From the NCBI GenBank assembly GCA_003533405.1, contig DQDL01000118.1:12251-51379 (forward strand): a stretch of 39,129 nucleotides of DNA. Direction: 5' to 3'. This document shows positions 30,638 through 39,129 of the stretch, piece after piece. Each line of letters opens with the position of its first letter. The first letter of the stretch is position 1. The DNA is from Clostridiales bacterium. Lineage in GTDB: Bacteria; Bacillota; Clostridia; Oscillospirales; Oscillospiraceae. Below the pieces are notes generated by a model. That model worked only from the letters and a program-made list of their open reading frames with translations, searched no databases and was not told the origin of the DNA. Both the position numbers and the translations under genes were made by a program.

Positions 30638-31822
30638 TTATAGTCCATATTCCTCGGCAAGTGCCTTGAATGCGGGGAGCGAGCGCTTGATGCGGTCAAA
30701 CGGCACGCAGTAGGCAAGGCGGACATAGCCGGGGCAGCCGAAGGCATCGCCCGGGACAACGAGAATGTCCTTTTCCATCGCCTTGCGGCAGAATGCCTGC
30801 GAGTCGCCGCCCGGAGCCTTGATGAACAGATAAAATGCGCCGTCGGGCTTGACGCAGTTAAAGCCCATGTCGCTGAGCGCCGAGTAGGCAAGCTGACGAT
30901 TATCGTCATATTTCGAGATATCCGCCGTCACACCGAGACACTCGGCAGCTGCCTGCTGGAACATCGTCGATACGCAGACATAGCCCAGCGCCCTGCCTGC
31001 ACCGCACACCGCTGCCCAAGCGTTGTCGTGCTCGGTCATCTTTGGCGAGAGTGCGAGAAAACCTATGCGCTCACCGGGGAGCGAGAGCGACTTGCTGAAC
31101 GAATAGCAATACACGGTGTTGTCGTAGTACGCCGGAATGAACGGCACCTCGACATCGCCGTAGACCAGCTCACGGTACGGCTCGTCGGCGACAATGTAGA
31201 TGGGGTGACCGTACTCGGCAGCCTTCTTATTAAGCAGCTCGGCTATAGCCTTCACACTGTCGGGAGAGAGCACGGCGCCGGAGGGGTTGTTCGGCGAATT
31301 TATGATGATTACGCTCGTTTTCGGGGTGAGCTTTGCCTCCAATGCGGCAAGATCGACCTGAAAATCCTCGTCGCAGGGCACTTCGATAAGCGTGCCGCCG
31401 GCCTGCTCGACATAGATCTTGTACTCGGGAAAGTACGGTGCGAGCACGAGTGCTTCCTCACCCTCGGACATGAGAGCGGCAAGGATGATAGCCAGCGCCG
31501 ACGATGCGCCGTGGGTCATGTAAATGTCGTTGGGGGAATACTGAACGCCGAAGGTCTCGGTCAGATACTTTGCGACCGCCGCTCTGACGCTCTCAAGCCC
31601 TGCCGCCGGAGCGTAGGTGTGAAGCTCAATGGGGGAGACAGTCTTCATGAGCCTGTCGAGAACATCAAAAAACTTTTTGGGCGGCTCGATACTCGGGCTG
31701 CCGATGGTAAAATCATAGACATTTTCGGGACCGACGACCTTTGCACGCTCAGCGCCGTAGGCCGCAAGCTCACGGATGACAGCGCCGGAGCTGCCCCAAG
31801 TGATATACTTTTTCGGTATCAT
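30638..31822 (-). CDS. Class I/II PLP aminotransferase (aspartate/aromatic type)
   Basis: The 394-residue fold-type I aminotransferase has NSPNNPSGAV, ADEPYREL, the PLP lysine in SFSKSLSLPGERIGF, and a C-terminal Arg in YVRLAYC. As the last gene of the aromatic operon, it probably transaminates phenylpyruvate and hydroxyphenylpyruvate to Phe and Tyr. An aspartate or other amino-acid activity cannot be excluded. Its start overlaps the aroQ stop by 4 nt. Confidence 0.88.
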   Translation of the reverse strand: MIPKKYITWGSSGAVIRELAAYGAERAKVVGPENVYDFTIGSPSIEPPKKFFDVLDRLMKTVSPIELHTYAPAAGLESVRAAVAKYLTETFGVQYSPNDIYMTHGASSALAIILAALMSEGEEALVLAPYFPEYKIYVEQAGGTLIEVPCDEDFQVDLAALEAKLTPKTSVIIINSPNNPSGAVLSPDSVKAIAELLNKKAAEYGHPIYIVADEPYRELVYGDVEVPFIPAYYDNTVYCYSFSKSLSLPGERIGFLALSPKMTEHDNAWAAVCGAGRALGYVCVSTMFQQAAAECLGVTADISKYDDNRQLAYSALSDMGFNCVKPDGAFYLFIKAPGGDSQAFCRKAMEKDILVVPGDAFGCPGYVRLAYCVPFDRIKRSLPAFKALAEEYGL

Positions 31823-32259
31823 GCTTTTCCCTCCAAATAGTTTTTAAGATAGTTTATCGCCTGCCTGTAGCCCTCGAAGCCGAGCCCCATGTAGGTCTTG
31901 ATGCAGGCCATGCCCGCATACGACACCTGTCGGAACGCCTCACGCTGACTGACATCCGACAGATGCACCTCGACGGCGGGTATCGCCACCGCCTTGAGCG
32001 CATCCAAAATGGCGACGCTCGTGTGGGTGTAGGCTGCTGGGTTAATTACGATGCCGTCGATATTGCCGAAGGCGGCTTGGATGCGGTCGACTATGCTGCC
32101 CTCGTGGTTTGACTGGAAAATTTCACACTCCACACCGGCATCACGGCATGCGTCCGAAACGAACTTCTCAAGATCCGAGTAGGTCTGCCTGCCGTAGATA
32201 TCCGGCTCCCTTATACCGAGCATGTTGAGGTTCGGGCCGTTGATAACTAAAAACTTCAT
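31819..32259 (-). CDS. aroQ: 3-dehydroquinate dehydratase, type II
   Basis: The enzyme removes water from 3-dehydroquinate to form 3-dehydroshikimate. The 146-residue sequence has the type II signature INGPNLNMLGIREPDIYG with the catalytic Tyr, INPAAYTHTSVAI, and VEVHLSDVSQREAFR. It overlaps the aroE-aroK gene upstream and the aminotransferase gene downstream, each by 4 nt. No type I enzyme is present here. Confidence 0.96.
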   Translation of the reverse strand: MKFLVINGPNLNMLGIREPDIYGRQTYSDLEKFVSDACRDAGVECEIFQSNHEGSIVDRIQAAFGNIDGIVINPAAYTHTSVAILDALKAVAIPAVEVHLSDVSQREAFRQVSYAGMACIKTYMGLGFEGYRQAINYLKNYLEGKA

Positions 32260-33482
32260 TTTATCATCTCCATGATAGCGTTAACCGTGTCGTTAATATC
32301 GCCGTTGTTGTCGGCTTTTATATCCGCAAACCGATCGTAGAGCGGAAGTCTTGCGGCGTAAAGCTCGTTTAGGTCGGAGCTGAGTGAAATGGGTCTGCCG
32401 TCACGGGCAAGCTTATTCGTGTCACGCTCTATCCACACGATGACGCCGTTTTGGTGCAGAAGCTCATAGTTTTCCGCAACGGTGACAACGCCGCCGCCGG
32501 TAGAGATTATATTGCCGCTGAGCTTGCCGACCTCGGCGGTGGCCTCGGTCTCGAGCCTGCGGAAGCCCGCTTCGCCTTGGGCTGCGAAAATTTCGGGAAT
32601 GGTCATGCCCGCATTTTCGGCGACCATCGTGTCCGTGTCAAATATCTTTCTGCCGAGCTTTTCGGCGAGCATGGTCGAGACGGTGGTCTTGCCGCTGCCG
32701 GGCATGCCGATGATGACGATGTTCTGCATCTGATGCGACAGAACACGCTCAATGCGGTCTATCTCGCTGTCGGGGATGCTCTTTCCCGTGAACAGCTCGC
32801 AGCTGCGCTTTGCCTGCGAAACGAGCATATACAGGCCGCCTGCGCAGGGTATGCCGAGCCGCTCCGCCTGCAAAAGCAGGGCAGTTCGTGCGGGGTTATA
32901 GACTACATCGAGCACGCCGCTGAGCTTGGGAAACTGCGTAAGATCAACGGCGGCTTTGCCATTGTTGGGGTACATGCCCACGGGCGTGGTGTTTGCGATT
33001 ATTTCGGTATCGGCGTGCTTTGCAATGTTCTCGTAATTGTCCTCGCCCTTTCGGGAGATGACAACGACCTCGCTTGCACCGAGATTTTTCAGCACCGCCT
33101 GAGCCGTGACGGAAGCACCGCCCGTGCCGAGAACGAGCGCCTTTTTGCCCTTTACCTCAATGCCGTTGTGCACAATGAGGTTTTCAAAGCCGAAAGCGTC
33201 GGTGTTATCGCCGTAGAGACTTCCGTCGGAGCGGCGGACTATAGTGTTCACGCTGCCTATCTGCGCCGCCGTCGGCGACAGCTCTGTGCAGTAGGGCATG
33301 ACCGCTTTTTTGTACGGTATCGTGACATTCAGCCCGTCAAATTCGCCGCTTTTGAGGAACGCCTCAAGCTCCTCGGGCGATTTTTCAAACAGCTCGTACT
33401 CATAATCGGCCAGCATGGAATGTATCTGCGGCGAATAGCTGTGGCCGAGCTTTTCGCCGAGTAACCCGCACTTTAGCATCAT
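32256..33482 (-). CDS. aroE: Fused shikimate dehydrogenase / shikimate kinase (AroE-AroK)
   Basis: The 408-residue bifunctional protein joins two successive steps. Residues 1 to about 245 are AroE (GLLGEKLGHSYSPQIHS with the catalytic-lysine motif NVTIPYKKAVMPYC and the NADP site VLGTGGASVTAQ). A shikimate kinase starts near residue 252 (MQNIVIIGMPGSGKTT with Walker A, then DTDTMVAE and STGGGVV). It catalyses reduction of 3-dehydroshikimate and phosphorylation of shikimate. The order of steps differs from the gene order aroA-aroC-pheA-aroEK-aroQ. It overlaps both neighbours by 4 nt. The start may be 33482 or 33479. Confidence 0.94.
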   Translation of the reverse strand: MMLKCGLLGEKLGHSYSPQIHSMLADYEYELFEKSPEELEAFLKSGEFDGLNVTIPYKKAVMPYCTELSPTAAQIGSVNTIVRRSDGSLYGDNTDAFGFENLIVHNGIEVKGKKALVLGTGGASVTAQAVLKNLGASEVVVISRKGEDNYENIAKHADTEIIANTTPVGMYPNNGKAAVDLTQFPKLSGVLDVVYNPARTALLLQAERLGIPCAGGLYMLVSQAKRSCELFTGKSIPDSEIDRIERVLSHQMQNIVIIGMPGSGKTTVSTMLAEKLGRKIFDTDTMVAENAGMTIPEIFAAQGEAGFRRLETEATAEVGKLSGNIISTGGGVVTVAENYELLHQNGVIVWIERDTNKLARDGRPISLSSDLNELYAARLPLYDRFADIKADNNGDINDTVNAIMEMIK

Positions 33483-34621
33483 ATCACCTCACTGTAGCTT
33501 CCCAGATACTCGAACTGTTCGCAAATGTCCTGAATTTCGCCCATGAGCTGAACGAAGTTGGGCGAATAGACGGGGACATCGAGGTCAAAGTAGAACATGA
33601 ACTCGAAGTCACGGTCGGGCAGGGGACGGCTTTCAAGCTTGTTGAGATTGATTCCGAGAGCGTAAAATCTCGACAGCGCCTTGTACAGCGAGCCGGGGGT
33701 GTGCGGCAGCACCATCATGAGGCTGGTGCGGTTTGCGCCCGGGTAAATTTCAAGGTTCTTGGAAATGCAGATGAAGCGGGTGTAGTTATTGCCCTTGTCC
33801 TGAACGGACGAGGCAAGGCACTCAAGACCGTAGAGCTTGACACAGGAGAAGCTGGAGATGGCGGCGATATCGTGCCTGCCGGACTCGGCGACCATGCGTG
33901 CTGCCTCGGCGGTGTTCTCGCAGGCAATGACCTTAACGCCGGTAAGCGACTGAAGATATGCGCTGCACTGGCTTATGGCCTGCTCGTGGGAGTAGATTTC
34001 CTTAATGTCGGAAAGCTTAGTGCCTGGGAGGGCGAGCAGGTTGTGGTCTATCTTGATGCGCACACTCTTTATGATGCTGAAGCGGTGCTTCATCATGAGG
34101 TCGTACACCTTGTTGACCGAGCCTGCGGTGCTGTTTTCAAGGGGGATAACGCCGTAGCGGCACAGCCCCTTTTCTATGGCGGTGAACACGGCCTCAAAGT
34201 TCTTGAAATAGAAAATGTTCGGATTGGTGAATACCTTGTCGCAGGCAAGCTGCGAATATGCGCCCTCAACGCCCTGACAGGCGACCAAGGGTGCGTTCGG
34301 CAAAAGCTGCGGCGTGTTCTTGATGGCGCTTTCTATCTCGTCGCAGATAGCCGAATGCGTGCCCAAAAGTCTGTTTTGTCTGCTGCGGCTGAGCTCGAAA
34401 ATGAGCGAATACAGCGAAAAGCCGTACTCCTTGAGGTCGTCGGGTAGCTTTGCGGAAATGTCGGCAAGCTTTTTGCGCTCCCTTGCAGAGTCGTAAACGT
34501 TCATTGCGTTTTCTCTTTTATACTCTGCGACCTCGGCGGCAAGCTCCATGCGCTTGGCAAAAAGCTTGGTCAGCTCGTCGTCAACTGCGTCTATCTCGGT
34601 TCTTATCTCGTCAAGATTCAT
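33479..34621 (-). CDS. pheA: Bifunctional chorismate mutase / prephenate dehydratase
   Basis: The P-protein of 380 residues converts chorismate to prephenate and on to phenylpyruvate. The N-terminal AroQ-type chorismate mutase (1 to about 85, starting EIRTEIDAVDDELTKLFAKR) is followed by the prephenate dehydratase domain (CQGVEGAYSQLA and PLENSTAGSVN) and a C-terminal ACT domain (VLPHTPGSLYKALSRF and LESRPL) for Phe feedback inhibition. It overlaps aroC upstream and aroE-aroK downstream by 4 nt. It supplies the Phe branch, and TyrA in the same operon supplies the Tyr branch. Confidence 0.96.
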   Translation of the reverse strand: MNLDEIRTEIDAVDDELTKLFAKRMELAAEVAEYKRENAMNVYDSARERKKLADISAKLPDDLKEYGFSLYSLIFELSRSRQNRLLGTHSAICDEIESAIKNTPQLLPNAPLVACQGVEGAYSQLACDKVFTNPNIFYFKNFEAVFTAIEKGLCRYGVIPLENSTAGSVNKVYDLMMKHRFSIIKSVRIKIDHNLLALPGTKLSDIKEIYSHEQAISQCSAYLQSLTGVKVIACENTAEAARMVAESGRHDIAAISSFSCVKLYGLECLASSVQDKGNNYTRFICISKNLEIYPGANRTSLMMVLPHTPGSLYKALSRFYALGINLNKLESRPLPDRDFEFMFYFDLDVPVYSPNFVQLMGEIQDICEQFEYLGSYSEVI

Positions 34622-35685
34622 TTTGCGTCCTTTCTCTTTTCAAGCAATGCGTTGTAAACTGCGATGGCGGCCGCTGCCTCGATGCACGGCACGGCTCTCG
34701 GCACGATGCAGGGGTCATGTCTGCCGTGCACGGTGAGCTTCGTGTTCTCCATCGTGCGCAGGTCAACGGTGTCCTGCTCGATGGCGATAGACGGCGTGGG
34801 CTTCACGACCGCTCTGAACACGATGGGCATGCCCGTTGTTATACCGCCGAGGATGCCGCCGCAGTTGTTGGTTTTTGTGATTATCCTGCCGTTTTCCACG
34901 GCGAAGGGGTCGTTGTTTTCGCTGCCGAGCATTTTTGCTGCGCCGAAGCCTGCGCCAAACTCGATGCCCTTAACAGCCGGTATGCCGAATACCAGCGAGG
35001 AAATGCGGTTTTCCATGCCACCGAAGACTGGGTCGCCGATACCGGCGGGGCAGCCTGATACCGCACATTCGATAACGCCGCCGACGGAGTCGCCTTTTTC
35101 TTTGGCACTCAGAATTGCGGCCTTCATTTTTTCGCCGCACTCGTCGTTGACAACGGGGAAGGGCTTGTCGGCAGTGGCGCAAATTTCGCCCTCATCGGCA
35201 ATGCCGCCGAGCTCGGCAATACGGGTCACGACGCTGATGCCCTCGGCACGGAGCAATTGCAGGCACAGGCCGCCGACTATGCAAAGCGGTGCGGTGAGGC
35301 GACCGGAAAAATGTCCGCCGCCGGTGTAATCCTGCGAGTTGTTGTATCTTTCGCCGGCAGTGAAGTCGGCGTGCCCCGGGCGGGGCTTATATTTAAGCTC
35401 GGAGTAGTCGCCCGAGCGGGTGTTCGTGTTTTTAATTATCGCCGTGAGCGGAGTTCCGCAGAGTCTGCCGTCAAACAGACCCGAGATAAACTCGGGAGCA
35501 TCGGCCTCGCTTCTCGGGGTCGAAAATTCGCTGCGGCCGGGGGCTCTGCGCTGCATAAATCGTGCAAGCTCGCTCATATCCGGCTCAAAACCGGCGGGCA
35601 GTCCCTCAACCGTCACGCCGATGGCGGGGGAGTGCGACTGACCGAAGATGGTGAATCTGATATTTCCGTTAAAGCTGCTGCTCAT
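34618..35685 (-). CDS. aroC: Chorismate synthase
   Basis: The 355-residue enzyme converts 5-enolpyruvylshikimate-3-phosphate to chorismate using reduced FMN. FGQSHSPAIGV near the start and SGDYSELKYKPRPGHADFT are family signatures, and a GRHDPCIVPRAVP segment lies near the C terminus. I chose M at 35685 (MSSSFNGNIRF). The longer reading upstream would read through aroA in another frame. The start overlaps aroA by 4 nt and the stop overlaps pheA by 4 nt. Confidence 0.96.
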   Translation of the reverse strand: MSSSFNGNIRFTIFGQSHSPAIGVTVEGLPAGFEPDMSELARFMQRRAPGRSEFSTPRSEADAPEFISGLFDGRLCGTPLTAIIKNTNTRSGDYSELKYKPRPGHADFTAGERYNNSQDYTGGGHFSGRLTAPLCIVGGLCLQLLRAEGISVVTRIAELGGIADEGEICATADKPFPVVNDECGEKMKAAILSAKEKGDSVGGVIECAVSGCPAGIGDPVFGGMENRISSLVFGIPAVKGIEFGAGFGAAKMLGSENNDPFAVENGRIITKTNNCGGILGGITTGMPIVFRAVVKPTPSIAIEQDTVDLRTMENTKLTVHGRHDPCIVPRAVPCIEAAAAIAVYNALLEKRKDAK

Positions 35686-36938
35686 TGTCCGCACTCCAAT
35701 CCGTTGAATTTTTCCCAAAACCGTGGGAACGATTTGTTCACGCACTCGCAGCCCGTGACCGTGACGGGTCCGGTGCAAATGCATGCCGCCACCGCTGCCG
35801 ACATGGCGATGCGGTGATCGTTAAAGCTGTCGATCGTGCCTCCGTGCAGCGGCCTTCCGCCGTGGACTATCAGCCCGTCGGGAAGCTCCTCAACGGAAGC
35901 GCCCAAGCTGCAAAGCAGGGTCGCCGTGGTCATGAGCCTGTCGGATTCCTTGAGCCTCACTCTGGCGGCGTTTATGATATGCGTGTCGCCCTCGGCTGCC
36001 GCCGCCACAACGGACACGACCGGCACGAGGTCGGGTATCTCGGAAGCGTCAACCGTGCAGGCGGTGAGCCTGCCCTTTTTGACGGTCACGCTGTCGCCGC
36101 TGACCGTGACATCTGCACCGAAAAGGCACAGAATGTCGATAATTTTCTTGTCGCCCTGACTTGTGTGCTCGGGAATGTTTTTCACCGTCACGCCCACATC
36201 GGACAAAGCGCCCATGCACAGGAAAAACGCCGCATTTGACAGGTCGCCCTCGACCGTGCAAGCCTCATTCAGGCGGTAGCGCTGATTGCCGGGTATGGTG
36301 TAGACATTACCATTTTTCGCAAACTCGATGCCCGACTGGCGCAGGGCGTTTTCCGTCATGGCGATGTATGCGCTTGATTCAAGCTTACCTGTGACGGTGA
36401 GTGCGCTGTCGGTGTCTAAAAGCGGAAGCGCAAACAGAAGCCCCGAGATAAACTGCGAGGACACATTGCCTGCTATCTCAAATTCTCCGCCCGTGAGCTT
36501 GCCGGAGCAGTGAAGCTCCGTGCCGATGCGCTCAAGCGTCATGCCGTGCTCATGCAGCACCTCGTCAAGCGGGCTGAGGGGGCGCTCGGACAGCCTGCCC
36601 TCCATTTTGAACACGACGCTTTCGCCCAATGCGCCGCACACGGGGATGAGAAAGCGCAGGGTCGAGCCGCTTTCACCGCAGTGCAGGGTCTTGACCCCTT
36701 TGCTCGGCTTTGCGCACGGCTCAACACGCAAAACACCCTCGTGAAGCTCCGTTACATCGGCACACAGCGTTTGCACGCAGCTTGCCGCAGCGGCAATGTC
36801 CTTGGATATATCGCCGCAGTCGAGCGTAACGCCGCTTGCGCCCAGTCCGGCGCAGATAAGAAGCCTTTGGGCGTGTGATTTTGAGCTGGGTGCGGAGGTC
36901 ACGCCGGAGCGCTGTCCGTTTTTGAGGGTGATGTTCAT
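35682..36938 (-). CDS. aroA: 3-phosphoshikimate 1-carboxyvinyltransferase (EPSP synthase)
   Basis: The 418-residue enzyme transfers an enolpyruvyl group from PEP to shikimate-3-phosphate. It shows the N-terminal SSKSHAQRLLI motif, GESGSTLRFLIPV, and C-terminal RLKESDRLMTTA and NDHRIAM. The length is normal for the family. It lies 9 nt after aroB and overlaps aroC by 4 nt. The LRFLIPV loop and the absence of an N-terminal extension suggest a standard bacterial enzyme. Sensitivity class was not assessed. Confidence 0.96.
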   Translation of the reverse strand: MNITLKNGQRSGVTSAPSSKSHAQRLLICAGLGASGVTLDCGDISKDIAAAASCVQTLCADVTELHEGVLRVEPCAKPSKGVKTLHCGESGSTLRFLIPVCGALGESVVFKMEGRLSERPLSPLDEVLHEHGMTLERIGTELHCSGKLTGGEFEIAGNVSSQFISGLLFALPLLDTDSALTVTGKLESSAYIAMTENALRQSGIEFAKNGNVYTIPGNQRYRLNEACTVEGDLSNAAFFLCMGALSDVGVTVKNIPEHTSQGDKKIIDILCLFGADVTVSGDSVTVKKGRLTACTVDASEIPDLVPVVSVVAAAAEGDTHIINAARVRLKESDRLMTTATLLCSLGASVEELPDGLIVHGGRPLHGGTIDSFNDHRIAMSAAVAACICTGPVTVTGCECVNKSFPRFWEKFNGLECGQ

Positions 36939-36947
36939 ACTAACTCC

Positions 36948-37988
36948 TTAAAGCCAGTCCCGCAGAGCGTCAATGTCAACGCTCTCGATGCGGCACGAGC
37001 CTATCTTCTCCGGCACGATAAGATGCATTTTTCCGCCGGAAATTTTTTTGTCCGCCTTTGAGGCTTCAAGAAGCTCATCGGTCGTGAAGCTCGTCTCGGT
37101 CGGCAGGTCGTATTTTTTAAGTATATCTATAATTATATCACGCAAGCTTTCGCTGCAAAAGCCCTTGTCGGCTGCCGCTCGGACTATCATAGCCATGCCG
37201 ACTGCAACTGCGTCGCCGTGGTGCACGGCGTAGCCGCTGCATTTTTCAACGGCGTGACCGATGCTGTGACCGAGGTTCAGAAGCATCCTCGTGCCACGGT
37301 CAAACTCATCCTCGTTGACAATGCGGCTTTTTATTCTCACGCAGCTTGCTATGACCGCTTCCTCGTTCTGCTTTATGCCGCCGGAGAACACCGTGTCAAA
37401 CAGCTCGCCGCCGGCGAGAACGCCGTATTTTACTATCTCTGCGCAGCCGCAGCGGTAGTCGGCATCGGGCAGGGTCTTGAGCGTGTCAGGGTCGCAGAAA
37501 ACGGCAATGGGCTGATAAAAGCAGCCCGCCTGATTTTTGCCGGAGTTTAGGTTTATCGCAGTCTTGCCGCCGACGGAGGAGTCGACCGCCGCAAGCAGCG
37601 TTGTGGGTATCTGCACAAAGCTTATGCCCCGAAGATATGTTGCAGCGGCAAAGCCCGCAAGGTCGCCCGTTACGCCGCCGCCGAGGGCGACGAGTATATC
37701 CGAGCGGCTGACATGACTGTCGCACAGGAAGTTTAAAAGCTTACCGTATGTCTCAAGGCTCTTTGCCGGCTCGCCGCCTTGGTGGATAAAGTGCAGCACC
37801 TCAAAGCCTGCGCTTTTGAGCGTCTCCGTGACGGCTTCACCGTAGAGCGGGTAGGTGTTCGGACCGCTGACGATGACGGCCTTTGCGGGCTTAGTGAGCT
37901 TTGCCGTTTCTTCGCCGACACGAGCGATAAGCCCACGCTCGATGAGTACATTATAATCAGTTGAAGCGGAAACGGGGATGGATATCAT
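36948..37988 (-). CDS. aroB: 3-dehydroquinate synthase
   Basis: The 346-residue NAD- and metal-dependent enzyme cyclises DAHP to 3-dehydroquinate. The nucleotide site GGGVTGDLAGFAAATYLRG, the DSSVGGKTAIN motif, and the metal-binding NLGHSIGHAVE and HHGDAVAVGM segments are intact. It overlaps tyrA by 4 nt and is followed by aroA after 9 nt, the only junction between internal genes of this operon that is not an overlap. Confidence 0.96.
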   Translation of the reverse strand: MISIPVSASTDYNVLIERGLIARVGEETAKLTKPAKAVIVSGPNTYPLYGEAVTETLKSAGFEVLHFIHQGGEPAKSLETYGKLLNFLCDSHVSRSDILVALGGGVTGDLAGFAAATYLRGISFVQIPTTLLAAVDSSVGGKTAINLNSGKNQAGCFYQPIAVFCDPDTLKTLPDADYRCGCAEIVKYGVLAGGELFDTVFSGGIKQNEEAVIASCVRIKSRIVNEDEFDRGTRMLLNLGHSIGHAVEKCSGYAVHHGDAVAVGMAMIVRAAADKGFCSESLRDIIIDILKKYDLPTETSFTTDELLEASKADKKISGGKMHLIVPEKIGSCRIESVDIDALRDWL

Positions 37989-38818
37989 CTGCCGTCGACC
38001 TCCTCCTTGCGCCGCCTGCCGTCGTCAAGAAGCTTTTCCAGCGTCTCGAAGTCGTCGTTTTTAACGGCGTCACGGTACTGCTCGAGTGCTGCAATGAACC
38101 AGTCGAGCTCGTTTAAAATGCAGTCACGGTTTTCCAAAAACAGCTCCGCCCAAAGCTTGGGGTTGAGCCATGCGACCCTCGTCAGATCCTTGTAGCTGCC
38201 TGCGGAAAAGCCCTTGTGAGCTGCCGCCGTAGGGCTTTTAATGTAGGCGTTCGATATGATGTGCGGCATCTGCGAGGTGAAGGCGATAAGCTCGTCGTGC
38301 TTTTCGGCGGTGGTCACGGAGATGCTGCCGAAGCCCACCGGCGCAAGCAGAGTCTTGACCCGGTCTAATAGCTCAATATCGTCAAAAGACGGCGGCACGA
38401 TCACCATGGGCGCATTGTGGAAAAGGTTTGCCCTTGCGTATTTGAAGCCCGACTTGTGCGTGCCCGCCATTGGGTGGCCGCCGATGTAGGTGAAGCCGTA
38501 TTCCTCGGCGATAGGGAAGCACATGGAGCAGATCTTGCGCTTTGTGCCGCATGCGTCGATGACGACGGGCTTTTTGCCGATGTGCGGAGCCATGCGTCTT
38601 AAAAATGCCTCGGCAGCCTCGGGGAACACGGCGATGATAACAAGATCGCAGCTCCCGATGTTCTCCTCGGTGAGTTCGCCGTCGACTGCACCGCTGAGCA
38701 TTGCAAATTTGAGCGTATCTTCCGTCCTGTTGCATGCGAGGACCGTTTCGCCCGCTTCGCGGTAGGCTTTCGCAAACGAGCCGCCTATAAGTCCCAGTCC
38801 AACTATTCCGACCGTCAT
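37985..38818 (-). CDS. tyrA: Prephenate dehydrogenase
   Basis: The 277-residue enzyme oxidatively decarboxylates prephenate to 4-hydroxyphenylpyruvate. It has the N-terminal Rossmann motif GIVGLGLIGGSFA, the catalytic region GGHPMAGTHKSGF, and SQMPHIISNAY. There is no ACT domain, so tyrosine feedback would need another route. It overlaps both the DAHP synthase gene and aroB by 4 nt. Confidence 0.94.
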   Translation of the reverse strand: MTVGIVGLGLIGGSFAKAYREAGETVLACNRTEDTLKFAMLSGAVDGELTEENIGSCDLVIIAVFPEAAEAFLRRMAPHIGKKPVVIDACGTKRKICSMCFPIAEEYGFTYIGGHPMAGTHKSGFKYARANLFHNAPMVIVPPSFDDIELLDRVKTLLAPVGFGSISVTTAEKHDELIAFTSQMPHIISNAYIKSPTAAAHKGFSAGSYKDLTRVAWLNPKLWAELFLENRDCILNELDWFIAALEQYRDAVKNDDFETLEKLLDDGRRRKEEVDGR

Positions 38819-39129
38819 TTCGTCACGACCTCACGAATAGCGTTTACCGCCTTGGCAAGACTGTCGTACTCCTCGGGACGCAGCGACTGCGCACCGTCGC
38901 ACAGTGCGTGCATGGGGTCGTTGTGGACTTCAACTATAAGACCGTCGCAGCCGGCTGCAACGCCCGCCAGCGCCATGGGGCGTACAAGTCTTGCAACACC
39001 CGTTGCGTGGCTCGGATCAACGATGACCGGCAGATGGGTAAGCTCATGCAGCATGGGGACGACCGCAAGGTCGAGAGTGTTTCTCGTGTAGTCGTCGAAG
39101 GTGCGGATGCCCCGCTCGCAGAGGATGAC
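38815..39129 (-). CDS. aroF: DAHP synthase, C-terminal part (cut by window end)
   Basis: About 104 residues of 3-deoxy-7-phosphoheptulonate synthase are present. The reading frame is open to the window edge and begins within VILCERGIRTFDDYTRNT, followed by LPVIVDPSHATG and the C-terminal IVEVHNDPMHALCDGAQS. This matches the AroA-gamma/KDO8P-synthase-related type. It commits erythrose-4-phosphate and PEP to the shikimate pathway and lies first among the visible operon genes. The N terminus and promoter are outside the window. The symbol follows the common annotation of this type. Confidence 0.9.
   Translation of the reverse strand, partial: VILCERGIRTFDDYTRNTLDLAVVPMLHELTHLPVIVDPSHATGVARLVRPMALAGVAAGCDGLIVEVHNDPMHALCDGAQSLRPEEYDSLAKAVNAIREVVTK

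Noticed and set aside
34450..35329. Plus-strand open frames opposite pheA and aroC
   Set aside because: They are shadows of well-supported aro genes on the minus strand with no independent start signals.
1..39129. CRISPR array or other regularly spaced repeat
   Set aside because: The only regular repeats are the short Pro/Glu-coding units at 18036-18152. They lie in frame in a protein gene and have no unique spacers.

Overview
The window reads as chromosomal DNA of an anaerobic gut-type Clostridia, most likely Oscillospirales. It is fairly GC-rich with Gram-positive ribosome-binding sites. It carries a trimeric [FeFe]-hydrogenase of the electron-bifurcating type, SipW/TasA-like surface proteins and a class B sortase. 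The genus assignment is inference. No CRISPR array, IS element or intact prophage was seen.

Layout. Positions 1-65 are the 3' part of a tRNA-Leu(TAG). 301-2422 (+) carry malQ and a YitT-type membrane protein. They converge on 5418-2428 (-), an operon of a Crp-type regulator and an ABC importer that starts with a strong promoter and a perfect palindrome next to the regulator gene. 5861-9901 (+) is hydC-hydB-hydA behind a promoter and a hairpin-bearing leader. 10088-12757 is a chimera: a secreted DUF3298-like lipoprotein fused in frame to the C-terminal half of a DegT-type sugar aminotransferase. 12996-18263 is a 1755-residue secreted SGNH-hydrolase surface protein, translationally coupled to an 84-residue Cys-containing peptide at 18260-18514.

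18606-21483 (+) encodes a membrane-anchored protein, an HprK-like P-loop protein, a radical SAM/SPASM enzyme and a PqqD-like protein. A convergent soluble Ser-His S26-type peptidase lies at 21978-21517. With the peptide just upstream, this looks like an uncharacterised peptide-maturation (RiPP-like) locus and is the best candidate for an undescribed system here. 22277-28319 (+) is a surface-fibre-type locus: SipW signal peptidase, three TasA-like proteins, a VWA adhesin and a GPKTG-anchored protein. A class B sortase lies at 29876-30598. An AT-rich segment with a 74-residue protein and a DUF2971 protein separates the sortase from its likely substrate.

39129-30638 (-) is an aromatic amino acid operon: DAHP synthase (partial), tyrA, aroB, aroA, aroC, pheA, an aroE-aroK fusion, aroQ and an aminotransferase. 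It converts erythrose-4-phosphate plus PEP to chorismate and then prephenate products, with 4-nt overlaps at nearly every junction.
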